Of a stretch of 53,964 bases of DNA, positions 26,283 through 34,566 are shown in pieces. Position 1 is the first letter of the stretch; each line of letters opens with the position of its first letter. The translations under genes and the position numbers were made by a program. Source of the stretch: Bryobacterales bacterium (GTDB lineage Bacteria > Acidobacteriota > Terriglobia > Bryobacterales > Bryobacteraceae); NCBI GenBank assembly GCA_003167495.1, contig PMSX01000301.1, positions 1-53,964 on the forward strand. The letters are read 5' to 3'. The notes under the pieces are model-generated. The model searched no databases and had not been told where the DNA came from. It saw only the letters and a list, made by a program, of their open reading frames with translations.

Positions 26283-27241
26283 CGCGGTACGGGCACTTCG
26301 CCGAAAATCTGGTCAATCACTTCCGAAGGGCGCACGCCTTCGACTTCCGATTCCGGACGCAAGATGAGGCGGTGTTCAAGCACAGGCCAGGCCATGGTAC
26401 GTACGTCGTCGGGCGTGATGAAGTCGCGACCGTCTAAAGCGGCTTTGGCTCGGCTCGCCAGTAGTAATCCTTGCGTGCCGCGTGGACCGGCTCCGAGCAA
26501 CATGCCTTCGTGCGCCCGTGTGGCGCGCACTACATCGACGATGTACTGTGTCATCTCACTACGCGCCACCACTGCCGCCAATGCGGCTCGGAGGGTATCA
26601 ATCTGCCCGTCCAGAACGGGTTGAATCGCGCCTTGTTCCAGACTGAGCTCCGGCGCGTTGCCTCCAAGAGTGCGATCGGCAAGGGCGAACTCTTCCTCCC
26701 GTGAGGGCCAAGTCATAGAGATTTTCATCATGAAGCGGTCTTTCTGCGCCTCCGGGAGCGGATAGGTGCCTTCGAATTCGATCGGGTTCTGAGTGGCGAA
26801 GACCGTAAAATCCGGCGACAGGACGATGGTTTCGCGGTCAATGCTGACGGTGCGCTCCTGCATAGCCTGCAGCAGGGCCGATTGTGTTTTTGCCGGCGCG
26901 CGGTTGATTTCGTCCGCCAAGAGAAATGTTGTGAAGACAGGCCCGCGCACCAGTGTGAACTCGTTGCGCTGCAGATTGAAAACGTTTGTACCGGTGATGT
27001 CGGCGGGCATCAGGTCAGGGGTGAACTGGATGCGGCCGAAGGGGCAGCCCAATACCTGCGCGAGCGTTCGGACAAGGAGAGTCTTGGCGATGCCAGGCAC
27101 ACCCTCAATCAACGCATGCTGGCGCGACAGGATGACAATGAGCGCTTGGTCTACCGCCGCGTGCTGGCCAATGATCACTTTGCCAACTTCCGACCTCACT
27201 CTCTCAATCAAATATTGAAACTGATCTAAAGGTGTGCTCAT
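26279..27241 (-). CDS. MoxR family AAA+ ATPase
   Basis: A 320-residue cytoplasmic AAA+ ATPase. Walker A is EGVPGIAKT, Walker B is FLLADEINRAPAKTQSALLQ, sensor 1 lies in VFATQNPIEFEGTYPLPEAQ, and the helical lid is present to the end. MoxR proteins act as chaperone-like activators of vWA-domain partners; DUF58 next door is the likely partner. The ATG at 27241 (MSTPLDQFQYL) is preferred to the longer frame because it overlaps the DUF4350 stop by 4 nt, like the rest of the operon, and gives family length. Confidence 0.95.
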   Translation of the reverse strand: MSTPLDQFQYLIERVRSEVGKVIIGQHAAVDQALIVILSRQHALIEGVPGIAKTLLVRTLAQVLGCPFGRIQFTPDLMPADITGTNVFNLQRNEFTLVRGPVFTTFLLADEINRAPAKTQSALLQAMQERTVSIDRETIVLSPDFTVFATQNPIEFEGTYPLPEAQKDRFMMKISMTWPSREEEFALADRTLGGNAPELSLEQGAIQPVLDGQIDTLRAALAAVVARSEMTQYIVDVVRATRAHEGMLLGAGPRGTQGLLLASRAKAALDGRDFITPDDVRTMAWPVLEHRLILRPESEVEGVRPSEVIDQIFGEVPVPR

Positions 27242-28269
27242 GTGCGAGTACGCTTGGTTTTCAGGTTCTCCTGTAATTGGCGATAGGTGGCGACGGGATT
27301 TAATTTGCCAGGTAATTCGGCAGTGATACGCTGCCTCGGTTTGACGCGGTTCCATTCAGCTACGCAGCTTTCGAGCAGAGCCTGCGGCGTAAGGTGCCGC
27401 GCGATCAAGCCGGCAAACATAGCGCGAGCGTCTGCACCTAAGACCTGTGTGTCATGGCTGCTCTCAAAGCGCGGTGGAGGTGGAAAACTGACTGACTGAT
27501 TCCAGATGAACAACCCGACCAAAAGGAGGAGGCCGGCAATGAGCCCCTGCAGCCGATAGCGAAGCACCAGCGCCGCAATGCTGCCGGATTGCTCAATCCC
27601 TAAGTGTGTCTCATCAAATACAACCGACGTGTGATATCCGATCAAGGGGGATATTTCGTCTAGAACCGCCGCATCGGTAGCCAGACTCTGATTCGAGAGA
27701 TCTTCACTATGCAGTGCAACAACGACCGAGCCTGCAGCGCCGAAGCGTTTTTCCACGGCGTCATCTACGCCGTTCACGGGTTTCCAGGAAGAGTCGTAAT
27801 CCAACGTTCCTTCGGAGTCTTTGTCCTTAGATTGTTTGTCTTTAGCGAAGATCTGAATACCCCAGCGGGTTTTGATTAAGAGTGGCTTCTTTGTGTCGGG
27901 CTTGCCAATGAAGGAGCCGTCTGCAATACAAAGAACCACGCGGTTGTTGGTGTGAGTGAGATTTTCGAGTTCGACCAAGTCCTCTTTGGGAGCAAGATCG
28001 AGTGTCGACGATCTTAGGTCGAGGAGCAGGATAGTGCTAGAAGACGGATGCCACTGACTGAACGGCACATAGTTGCGACTGACGGCGAGCTGATGAATGC
28101 TGGTCAAGGCGTCGAACAACAGCTTTGCTCCGTGGGGTCCGGTATTGAGGGAAGACATGTTCGGATAGGAGGTGGGCGTGATCAGCCCGGCAAAATGAAG
28201 GAATCCCGCCACGAGTGCGATGAACAACAAAACCGTAAGCATTACTGCGGGCCATTTACGCTTTGGCAT
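27238..28269 (-). CDS. DUF4350 membrane protein
   Basis: A 343-residue protein with an N-terminal membrane helix (AVMLTVLLFIALVAGFLHF), a large extracytoplasmic domain of DUF4350 type (SSLNTGPHGAKLLFDAL, STILLLDLRSS, VVLCIADGSF), a second helix near residue 240 (QGLIAGLLLLVGLFIWNQSV) and a cytoplasmic tail (LIARHLTPQALLESCVAEW). The domain recalls a ThuA/GATase-like sensor fold, but this is inference. It lies between DUF4129 and MoxR and overlaps both genes. Confidence 0.8.
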   Translation of the reverse strand: MPKRKWPAVMLTVLLFIALVAGFLHFAGLITPTSYPNMSSLNTGPHGAKLLFDALTSIHQLAVSRNYVPFSQWHPSSSTILLLDLRSSTLDLAPKEDLVELENLTHTNNRVVLCIADGSFIGKPDTKKPLLIKTRWGIQIFAKDKQSKDKDSEGTLDYDSSWKPVNGVDDAVEKRFGAAGSVVVALHSEDLSNQSLATDAAVLDEISPLIGYHTSVVFDETHLGIEQSGSIAALVLRYRLQGLIAGLLLLVGLFIWNQSVSFPPPPRFESSHDTQVLGADARAMFAGLIARHLTPQALLESCVAEWNRVKPRQRITAELPGKLNPVATYRQLQENLKTKRTRT

Positions 28270-29830
28270 GCCGGCGAATGGCCTCCACGTCCTGTTGAAA
28301 CACTTCTACAAATTCCGGCGTGACTTGATAAAAGCCGTACCAGGCGCGCTCAAAGCTTCTGTTTGACTGAGCAAAGGGGACAGACAGTTCACTGCATGGA
28401 GGCCGCAGCCGCAACTCCCGTTCATAGACAGAGTTTGTTTTCGATTTCGCGATTTGAATGAACTGCTGTGAACCCAGGTAAGAGAGATTCGACAAATACA
28501 TAGCCCGCACTGCGAGCCGCAACTCACCTTGTGCGAGCAATTGGCGCGCCAGGCGCAGCCACTCTTCCTCTGGGAGATCGGAGGCGAGAACGTTTTCTTT
28601 GGCGAAATAGGGAGTCTGAATAGACGTGGAAGCAGCGATGTCCGGTTCCACCGAGGCGATTCTTGAATGCCACACCACAACCAGCGCCGCAATGACAATC
28701 AACACAGCGAAGACATAAAGCAGCCAGCGGATATCTGCTCCGCGCACAGGATGCGCGGGCGCCTTCCCGGAATTGGGCTGGCTCTGCTCGAATAGCCGGC
28801 GCAGCCAATTTCGGACGTCCGAAAGCCACGAGCCGACCGCCTGGAAGGTGTTGCCGATATCGCGATTGAGTCTCGCGAAGAATGTGTCTTCGCCGCCTTT
28901 CGGCGGTTGGTGAGCATGGAGCCAGGCGTAATCGGCGCTCTTTGCAGCACCTTCGACCGCGCGGGAAAGATTCTCTTTTGAGAGAGCGTCGGCACTGAGA
29001 TCCGCAGCCGACAGCGAATGGGTCGCAGTGAAAGCTAACAAGAGCAGAGCTAGGGCCGCCGCTGTGGGGCGCAACTGAGCGAGGAGGTCTCTGCCGTCAG
29101 TGTGAGCCTCCGTATAGAAACACCGAAGCACGGCATAGGCAAGCACCAATGGATCGATGATGAGCCATGTCAGCGCCACCACGAGAGAGAAGACGTTGAA
29201 ACTGAGCAAGCTGGCAACGTTGCGGGTGAACATGGTTTCCACTCCGCTGAACATGCGGACGAGAAAAGGCAACAGTGCGAAGAGAATGTATACGTTCAGG
29301 AAAGTGAGAAGCGAAATCACGATCAAAATTGACACGCCGATCCAGTTTCCGCGAGCATTCGCGCTGGCGCGCCGCGCGGATTTCGCGATGACGCCGCGCA
29401 ACGTGCTGGCGGGCAAACTTGCCTCAATGGTGGCGTTTCGAAAGAAGCTAGAGGTCCACGCGATGGGCAAGACAGAAGCGATGGCGAACGGCATAGCCAC
29501 GAGCTTGAAGGTCTGGAAAATGCATTGCAAGCGGAGCGCACGCCCAAAGCCCCCTTGCGGCGAGGGCACTCCCGGCCCATTCATGGATGCGAGCAGGGTT
29601 CCACCAAATTTGGCCTTCCAAGCCGAGGCCCAAAAGAAAACAACCGCACACGCAAGCGATTCCAGCGCGCAGCGGTTGCCCAAATAGCCGGCGGACATGT
29701 CGTGAGTGAATGTCAGCAACGTTAATAGCAGGGGTACGGCGGCCAATAGATACTGCAGCCACGCTCGAATATCCTGGCGGCGCAAGAGAAAAATGGCCTC
29801 TTCGATTTGGCGGATGGGGTTTGCGCCCAT
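28256..29830 (-). CDS. Multi-pass membrane protein with C-terminal DUF4129
   Basis: A 524-residue protein. The first 250 residues contain several membrane helices (WLQYLLAAVPLLLTLLTF, WIGVSILIVISLLTFLNVYI, VFSLVVALTWLIIDPLVL). An extracytoplasmic region and one more helix (LLYVFAVLIVIAALVVVW) follow, and the last 110 residues are a cytoplasmic DUF4129 domain (WLRLARQLLAQGELRLAVRA to FVEVFQQDVEAI). DUF4129 is typical of MoxR/DUF58/transglutaminase loci. No transglutaminase is present here. It starts 1 nt after the stop of the small zinc protein. Confidence 0.85.
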   Translation of the reverse strand: MGANPIRQIEEAIFLLRRQDIRAWLQYLLAAVPLLLTLLTFTHDMSAGYLGNRCALESLACAVVFFWASAWKAKFGGTLLASMNGPGVPSPQGGFGRALRLQCIFQTFKLVAMPFAIASVLPIAWTSSFFRNATIEASLPASTLRGVIAKSARRASANARGNWIGVSILIVISLLTFLNVYILFALLPFLVRMFSGVETMFTRNVASLLSFNVFSLVVALTWLIIDPLVLAYAVLRCFYTEAHTDGRDLLAQLRPTAAALALLLLAFTATHSLSAADLSADALSKENLSRAVEGAAKSADYAWLHAHQPPKGGEDTFFARLNRDIGNTFQAVGSWLSDVRNWLRRLFEQSQPNSGKAPAHPVRGADIRWLLYVFAVLIVIAALVVVWHSRIASVEPDIAASTSIQTPYFAKENVLASDLPEEEWLRLARQLLAQGELRLAVRAMYLSNLSYLGSQQFIQIAKSKTNSVYERELRLRPPCSELSVPFAQSNRSFERAWYGFYQVTPEFVEVFQQDVEAIRRHAKA

Positions 29831-29831
29831 G

Positions 29832-30137
29832 CTAGTGCGTCACCACCGGCGCGGGAAACGCCGCGAGGATCATTTGCCCGATCGCGTAAAAATAAATCCA
29901 GGCAACGAAAAACGATAATGCGCAAAGGATGGGAGTCAATAGCCAGCGGGCCAGCCGCCAACGCGCTTCGGCGGCCTTTTTGGGGCCAGCCAGCGCGCGC
30001 AAGCAGGCCGAGCAAACGAACTGCCCGTCGTGTTCCGTTACACATTCGCGGCAGTAGAAATGGCGGCAGCGTGGACAGCGGCAGACGGCCTCTCGTTGTG
30101 TGTGAAGATAGCAGCGGACTTGGCTTAGTTGCTCGAT
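29832..30137 (-). CDS. Small B-box-like zinc-finger membrane protein, non-canonical start
   Basis: A minus-strand frame of about 101 residues reads IEQLSQVRCYLHTQREAV, CRCPRCRHFYCRECV, TEHDGQFVCSACLRALAG, then one membrane helix (LLTPILCALSFFVAWIFIYF) and a short tail to TAG at 29832-29834. The Cys/His pattern (C-x2-H ... C-x-C-x2-C ... C-x2-C ... C-x2-C) matches the B-box-like module of the protein at 31170-31757. There is no ATG, GTG or TTG between the preceding gene's end and the zinc module. An ATC codon at 30137 with GAGGT 5 nt ahead is the best candidate start; a rare start, coupling to the overlapping upstream gene or a sequence error are possible. Sits exactly between its neighbours, so it is very likely real. 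Confidence 0.7.
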   Translation of the reverse strand: MEQLSQVRCYLHTQREAVCRCPRCRHFYCRECVTEHDGQFVCSACLRALAGPKKAAEARWRLARWLLTPILCALSFFVAWIYFYAIGQMILAAFPAPVVTH

Positions 30138-31153
30138 GCTCCACCTCGGCGGTATGTGTCCCAGTTGGCAACGATCAGGAGGAGGCCGATGGCTGCTAAG
30201 GCGAGTTGCAGCACGCCATTCGTGTTCACGTAATAGCGCTCAAATAGGGCCGAAACGCCCGGGCCTTCCGAACGAGACAGGCTTAAGGCGATGGGTGCCA
30301 CGGCGAATCTCAAGATGACTCGCAAAATACTCAGAGCGATCATCGCAACCAGGACGATGCGCAACCCTTTGAGCGCGCGAAGGCTGCCGAGATACTGAAG
30401 CGAAAGGCAGACCGGAATCAATCCGATGGCGATGAACGAATATCCAATCAGGGATTCAGTCGAAGACGTCGCCGTCAGGGACATAGGCTTTCCCCCAGAA
30501 GATACGTAGAACGTATAGACAGAATTGACGAGAAGAATGAACAGCGCCGCGATGGCAAGGTTGACGCCGCGCACTGCACAGCGGTGGCGTTCGCGCACGG
30601 CAGCTTCAGCCAACACTTGCGAAGCTGGAGGTGCGTCGGGATTGGCGGGCCGCAGCGCGGCGACGACATCTTCTTCCAATGGTGGAATCTCATCCGGCAG
30701 ATCTCCCTGTTCGGCCGAGATACGGCTTTGCAATCTGGTAATCACTGCTTCCGCCGATGTGCGCCGCATGAGGGAGGGAAGCGGTTCACGGCTGACCGCG
30801 GTTTGAATGGAGCAACGACAACTGCGGCGGACCGTGATCTCTAAACGGACGGCCAGCAGCGGCAGAAGCACAACCAACGCGACCCACGAGTGAGGCGGGT
30901 CGTTTTTAGCGGCGGCGATCATTGAGACGAAAAGCAGGACGAGCAGGACGATCCACCAGCCGACGCTTCCCGCGCGAGCGCGCTTTTCAATAATAAACGC
31001 CTGAATGTCGCGGTAGTAAAAGCGCCGGTATTCCTCGTTGAAGCGCGTGCCCTTGACACACAGGATATGATCTGCGCCCTCCCAAAGGCTGGCTTTGCGG
31101 AAAAAGCCGCGGTACGAGCCGGGCAATTGCACATATGGAAATTCAGGTGTCAT
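30125..31153 (-). CDS. Multi-pass membrane protein of unknown family
   Basis: A 342-residue protein. A soluble start (PEFPYVQLPGSYRGFF, RFYYRDIQAFIIEKRARAG) resembles a PH-like module, followed by helices at WWIVLLVLLFVSMIAAA and WVALVVLLPLLAV. A charged cytoplasmic loop (LPDEIPPLEEDVVAALRP) follows, then four or so more helices (NLAIAALFILLVNSVYTFYV, SFIAIGLIPVCLSLQYLG, IVLVAMIALSILRVILRF, QLALAAIGLLLIVANW). No catalytic motif is seen. It overlaps the small zinc-finger gene and is 16 nt after the zinc-ribbon gene, in the middle of the operon. Confidence 0.75.
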   Translation of the reverse strand: MTPEFPYVQLPGSYRGFFRKASLWEGADHILCVKGTRFNEEYRRFYYRDIQAFIIEKRARAGSVGWWIVLLVLLFVSMIAAAKNDPPHSWVALVVLLPLLAVRLEITVRRSCRCSIQTAVSREPLPSLMRRTSAEAVITRLQSRISAEQGDLPDEIPPLEEDVVAALRPANPDAPPASQVLAEAAVRERHRCAVRGVNLAIAALFILLVNSVYTFYVSSGGKPMSLTATSSTESLIGYSFIAIGLIPVCLSLQYLGSLRALKGLRIVLVAMIALSILRVILRFAVAPIALSLSRSEGPGVSALFERYYVNTNGVLQLALAAIGLLLIVANWDTYRRGGASSN

Positions 31154-31169
31154 TTGTGGAATTGCCAGC

Positions 31170-31757
31170 TCATAGTCTTTTCTGCTGCAGCGTCATGACG
31201 AGGCCGATAATTCCCAGAGTAATCAAACCCAGTTCAAAAAGCGACAACAGCAACGCGACGACGAAACGCCATTTGCCCCGCGGAATCACGCTTGAGGGTT
31301 TGTTCCAATAGCGTATGCCCAAATAAATAACTGTGGGGGCCGTGAGAAAGATAGGGTAAAAAAGCAAGGAGGGAAGCGTTGCCAGGGCCAAGGCGATGGA
31401 ATCGAAAAGCGTCCGGCGTTGCTCGAGCGCTTGAATCGGGCCGCTGGCGTTTGCCGGAATCAGGCAGCTTGGGCACCAGACGTTGCCCGCCACTTCCACC
31501 TCGCACAGGGCGCAGAGAAAGCGGCCGCATTTGTTGCAAAGGGCCACCGCGCGTTTGTTGACGTGTTCGAAACAGGTGGCTTCGCCTTCCGCCGTGAGCA
31601 GGCTTTGCGGATCGATCTTCGCGGCTGGACGAAACAGCGCGGGGAAAAGCGCCAAGCCCAGCATGGCGCCGCATGTGGGGCACGAACCTTCTATGCGCGG
31701 CTGGCGCAAAAAGCGCTCAGGCAAAGCGCCATTGCAACTGGGGCAGAAGATAAGCAC
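31170..31757 (-). CDS. Zinc-ribbon plus B-box-like membrane protein
   Basis: A 195-residue protein with two metal-binding modules. The first is a zinc ribbon, FCPSCNGALPE ... GSCPTCGAML (residues 5-35). The second is B-box-like, ATCFEHVNKRAVALCNKCGR then FLCALCEVEVAGNVWCPSC (about 60-97). Two C-terminal membrane regions follow (LATLPSLLFYPIFLTAPTVI, FVVALLLSLFELGLITLGII). B-box-like modules in prokaryotes often precede membrane or rhomboid domains; their ligand is unknown. It is related to the small protein at 29832-30137 and starts 6 nt after the RDD gene. Confidence 0.8.
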   Translation of the reverse strand: MLIFCPSCNGALPERFLRQPRIEGSCPTCGAMLGLALFPALFRPAAKIDPQSLLTAEGEATCFEHVNKRAVALCNKCGRFLCALCEVEVAGNVWCPSCLIPANASGPIQALEQRRTLFDSIALALATLPSLLFYPIFLTAPTVIYLGIRYWNKPSSVIPRGKWRFVVALLLSLFELGLITLGIIGLVMTLQQKRL

Positions 31758-31763
31758 TGGGCC

Positions 31764-32369
31764 TTAGTCGCGAATTACCCGGGTACCGCAGATGTAGTCA
31801 TGCAAGGCGCGTTTTTGATCGTCGAAAGCGGCCATGATGTAGCCAATGAAGAGGGTCATCCAACTCAGATTACGGGCAAAATAGCGGCCAATGGCCCGGC
31901 CCACGCTTATGGGTCCGCCTTTGGCCGTGACAACTTTTACACCCATCAGCATCTTGCCGAGCGTGGCGCCTTTCTGGCTGAGGAAGTAGACATAATAGAC
32001 AAATTCAACAGCGTAAGCGATGCCGGTATTCCATGACCAAAAGGTAGCCCAAAACGTATGCCCAAAGCCAAAGTGGTAGAGATCCATCGCAGTCGCGCGA
32101 GGCGGCGCCAAAACCAAGCGCAGCGGGAGCAGCACAATCCAGAGCAAAATGCCGTCGACCAGAATCGCTACAAACCGCCGCCAGAATCCTCCATACCGGA
32201 CGCTGCTTGCAGCGGCTCCACCTTCGCGCATTTGCTGCACGTAGTTGGGTTTGCATTCGGCGCACACCACGACCGATCCAAAACGGACCAAGTCTTCCGG
32301 CGCGTATGGCCGACCGCACTCCGAGCAAAATTGGCGCGATCCTAACTGTTCTATGGGGCTATTTTCCAT
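31764..32369 (-). CDS. RDD family membrane protein with N-terminal zinc ribbon (operon start)
   Basis: A 201-residue protein. An N-terminal zinc ribbon (FCSECGRPYAPEDLVRF then VVCAECKPNY) precedes a complete RDD domain (YGGFWRRFVAILVDGILLW, SQKGATLGKMLMGVKVV, FDDQKRALHDYICGT). The ATG at 32369 (MENSPIEQL) is preferred over a far longer frame because upstream residues run antisense through yihY. It is the first gene of the ten-gene operon. The 141-nt gap to the divergent yihY start should hold both promoters, but no clear consensus boxes were found. Confidence 0.87.
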   Translation of the reverse strand: MENSPIEQLGSRQFCSECGRPYAPEDLVRFGSVVVCAECKPNYVQQMREGGAAASSVRYGGFWRRFVAILVDGILLWIVLLPLRLVLAPPRATAMDLYHFGFGHTFWATFWSWNTGIAYAVEFVYYVYFLSQKGATLGKMLMGVKVVTAKGGPISVGRAIGRYFARNLSWMTLFIGYIMAAFDDQKRALHDYICGTRVIRD

Positions 32370-32510
32370 AAGCCACCCGCCACGGTATTCTGCATAGGTT
32401 ATCACGGCTTGGACCAGGTTCACATTGCAGATCCGTCTCGAGGGCACAGCATTAATCGGCGCGATTTGCGGAATGGCGAGGCCTGCTCCGTTATCATCAG
32501 GTAGGGCACG

Positions 32511-33467
32511 ATGGCAAACGGCGCAAAGACTGCTCAACAACAATCGCCCCCGGAACCGCCACTGGAAAGCATCATTATCGAGCCAGGTTTTTTGGCGCGC
32601 ACATGGTGGCTGCTGCGGCGCGCGTTTGTGGCTGCGTACGAAGACAATTGTTTCGGCATCGCAAAAGGCGCGGCGTATTCGGGGCTGCTGTCTCTTTTTC
32701 CGATTCTGACGGTTCTCACCGCCATATTGATTCAAGCCAATGCCCAAGCGGTGGTCCACGTGATTGAGCGGTTTGTGCAAGATGTGCTGCCGCCGGGAAC
32801 TGAAGATTTGGTCTTGTCGCGTCTGCGGGACCAAGCACGCCGCGGTATCTCGCTGCCTTTAATCGCGGTAATTGGCGCAATCTGGGCGGGTTCGGGCGCG
32901 ATGTGCAGTTTGATGGAAGGATTCCAAGCCGCCTATCGCATTCCGTCGGGCCGGCCCTTCTTGAAACAGCGCGCGATGTCCGTGTTTTTGTTGCTCATTG
33001 GCGCGATTCCCGCCGTGGGGGCGTCCACATTAATCATTTTTGGCAACCGGGTCGAAGCGGTGACGTCGCAATGGGCCGGCATCTCCGATCTGAGCACGCC
33101 GCTCGAATGGGCGTGGAGGTTTGCACGCTGGATGGTGGCCTTTGTCGCTACGATCTTTGTGACGGGTTTGCTTTATTACTTTGGACCGAATCACCGTCCG
33201 GAACCCAGGAAAAAAGGACCGAAGCCGCGTTCTCGCTTTTTGCGGGTGTGGCCGGGTGCTCTTGTCGCCACCGTGCTCTGGTTGATCGCCACGGGGGGCT
33301 TCGCCTGGTATGTGGGGCATTTGGCCAACTACAACCTGTTTTACGGTAGCGTGGGCGCGGTTATTGTGTTGTTGATTTGGCTTTACCTGATTGCGTGTGT
33401 TTCTTTGATTGGGTGTGAGTTTAATGCTGAGCGGGAGCGCATTGACCAACTGGCGATTCCGGACTGA
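32511..33467 (+). CDS. YihY/BrkB family inner-membrane protein
   Basis: A 318-residue protein with six predicted helices and the family landmarks FGIAKGAAYSGLLSLFPILT, SLPLIAVIGAIWAGSGA, and LYLIACVSLIGCEFNAER near the C-terminus. The name RNase BN once given to this family was a misassignment; members are now seen as membrane proteins of unclear transport role. The ribosome site AGGTAGGG lies before ATG 32511. It is transcribed divergently from the RDD/MoxR operon. Confidence 0.92.
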   Translation: MANGAKTAQQQSPPEPPLESIIIEPGFLARTWWLLRRAFVAAYEDNCFGIAKGAAYSGLLSLFPILTVLTAILIQANAQAVVHVIERFVQDVLPPGTEDLVLSRLRDQARRGISLPLIAVIGAIWAGSGAMCSLMEGFQAAYRIPSGRPFLKQRAMSVFLLLIGAIPAVGASTLIIFGNRVEAVTSQWAGISDLSTPLEWAWRFARWMVAFVATIFVTGLLYYFGPNHRPEPRKKGPKPRSRFLRVWPGALVATVLWLIATGGFAWYVGHLANYNLFYGSVGAVIVLLIWLYLIACVSLIGCEFNAERERIDQLAIPD

Positions 33468-33538
33468 TTTTCAAAGCGATTGGAACGCCCCCGCGCCGCG
33501 AATCTCAGTTCTATTCAGAAATCAACGGCATATAAAAA

Positions 33539-34264
33539 TCATCGCTCGTCAAAAAGAAGCGACCTAATTTGGTCACAAGTCAACGTAGTAATCGCAGCTT
33601 TTTTCAGGATCTCTATACGCAGGGGTAGATTCGCGTTCGCCTCCTGCATGAGGAATGCTTTAGCCTCCTCGGCTTCGCGTTCGAGAGCCATTTCATCGGA
33701 TCTCAGTACGATTATCAGCAATATCCGCGGACGACGAGAAAGCGCTTGTTGATATGCGCGCACACCACTCGAAAGTTTATCCCGGACTGTCGTGAGCCAT
33801 CCAGATGGCCTGACTCCTGGAAAGTGCTTGACCTCGATGATTACGTCGGTGCCGCTTTCTTGACTTTCTACAACTGCATCGAGCTCTACCGTTTCCAACG
33901 TGATGTTTACTTTTAGTAAATCACCGGGCCGCAGGCATTTCGCAATTTGCCGAGAAATCGCGGTTAACGTATCTCGACTCGAAAGCCACTGCAGGAGCGA
34001 ACGTTGCGTTTCTCCGGATCTCCGTCCAGCCAGCAGACCTTCGATGCTAATGTCTTCGTCTAGGTCGGGCCAGTGAACGCCCCTCCCCTTGCCGACCAAA
34101 CGGAAATTCGAACGTTCGGCGGCCGTCCCATTCAACAAGCGCGGGAACCAGGGAAGCGGGACCACAATGGTGCGGCCATCATTAAGGTCTACTGTTAAGG
34201 AATCCTCATTGACCCTGACACTCGTCGCAGTTACCGCGCTCAGTTCAGTTTCCGAAAAATTCAT
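33539..34264 (-). CDS. DUF2442 protein fused to a PD-(D/E)XK nuclease-like domain
   Basis: A 241-residue protein. Residues 1-80 are DUF2442 (LTVDLNDGRTIVVPLPWFPR, GVHWPDLDEDISIEGLLAGR). Residues about 95-225 carry a nuclease-like core: Asp129 in VELDAVVES, then Glu144-x-Lys146 in DVIIEVKHFPG, followed by ILLIIVLRS strand and helices. The D...ExK spacing and strand context match PD-(D/E)XK enzymes; this assignment is inference. DUF2442 is normally a stand-alone 80-90 residue protein. The ATG at 34264 overlaps the DUF4160 stop by 20 nt. Confidence 0.75.
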   Translation of the reverse strand: MNFSETELSAVTATSVRVNEDSLTVDLNDGRTIVVPLPWFPRLLNGTAAERSNFRLVGKGRGVHWPDLDEDISIEGLLAGRRSGETQRSLLQWLSSRDTLTAISRQIAKCLRPGDLLKVNITLETVELDAVVESQESGTDVIIEVKHFPGVRPSGWLTTVRDKLSSGVRAYQQALSRRPRILLIIVLRSDEMALEREAEEAKAFLMQEANANLPLRIEILKKAAITTLTCDQIRSLLFDER

Positions 34265-34483
34265 ACCATGCCTCCAGCAGCAACTCGTCGTTTTCTTCCA
34301 CCAGTTCCTCGATCTGCCGAATCTCCCGGCCTCGAAAACCGCGGCTGGAATGTAAGCGAACTGGTTCCAACCAGAATTTAGCTTCAAAGACTTCCCGCTC
34401 CACGTGGATATGAGGAGGTTCGTGGTTATCTGCCGAATAGAAGAACAGCCGGTACGGCCCAGAACCGGAGGATTGTCGGCAAC
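34245..34483 (-). pseudogene. Frameshifted DUF4160 gene
   Basis: The normal DUF4160 start, PTILRF, is read from TTG at 34483. The rest (GPYRLFFYSADNHEPPHIHV, EAKFWLEPVRLHSSRGF, EELVEENDELLLEAWYEFFG) is in the next frame. Removing the single base at 34462 joins the two into one protein of about 78 residues of normal family length. Everything downstream is well conserved, so the insertion is recent or a sequencing error. DUF4160 and DUF2442 genes are often adjacent and have been viewed as toxin-antitoxin-like. Confidence 0.7.
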
Positions 34484-34566
34484 GCTTCCAGTGTACTGTT
34501 AAATTCCCTCCGCCAGTGCGAACACAGCGCGGATGACGACTGTCGAATCGACTGTAAACTCTTTTT

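Noticed and set aside
29722..30171. Minus-strand frame of 149 residues over the small zinc-finger gene
   Set aside because: Pro/Arg/Ser-rich shadow frame; the frame one base away carries the conserved Cys/His module and the membrane helix and fits the operon spacing.
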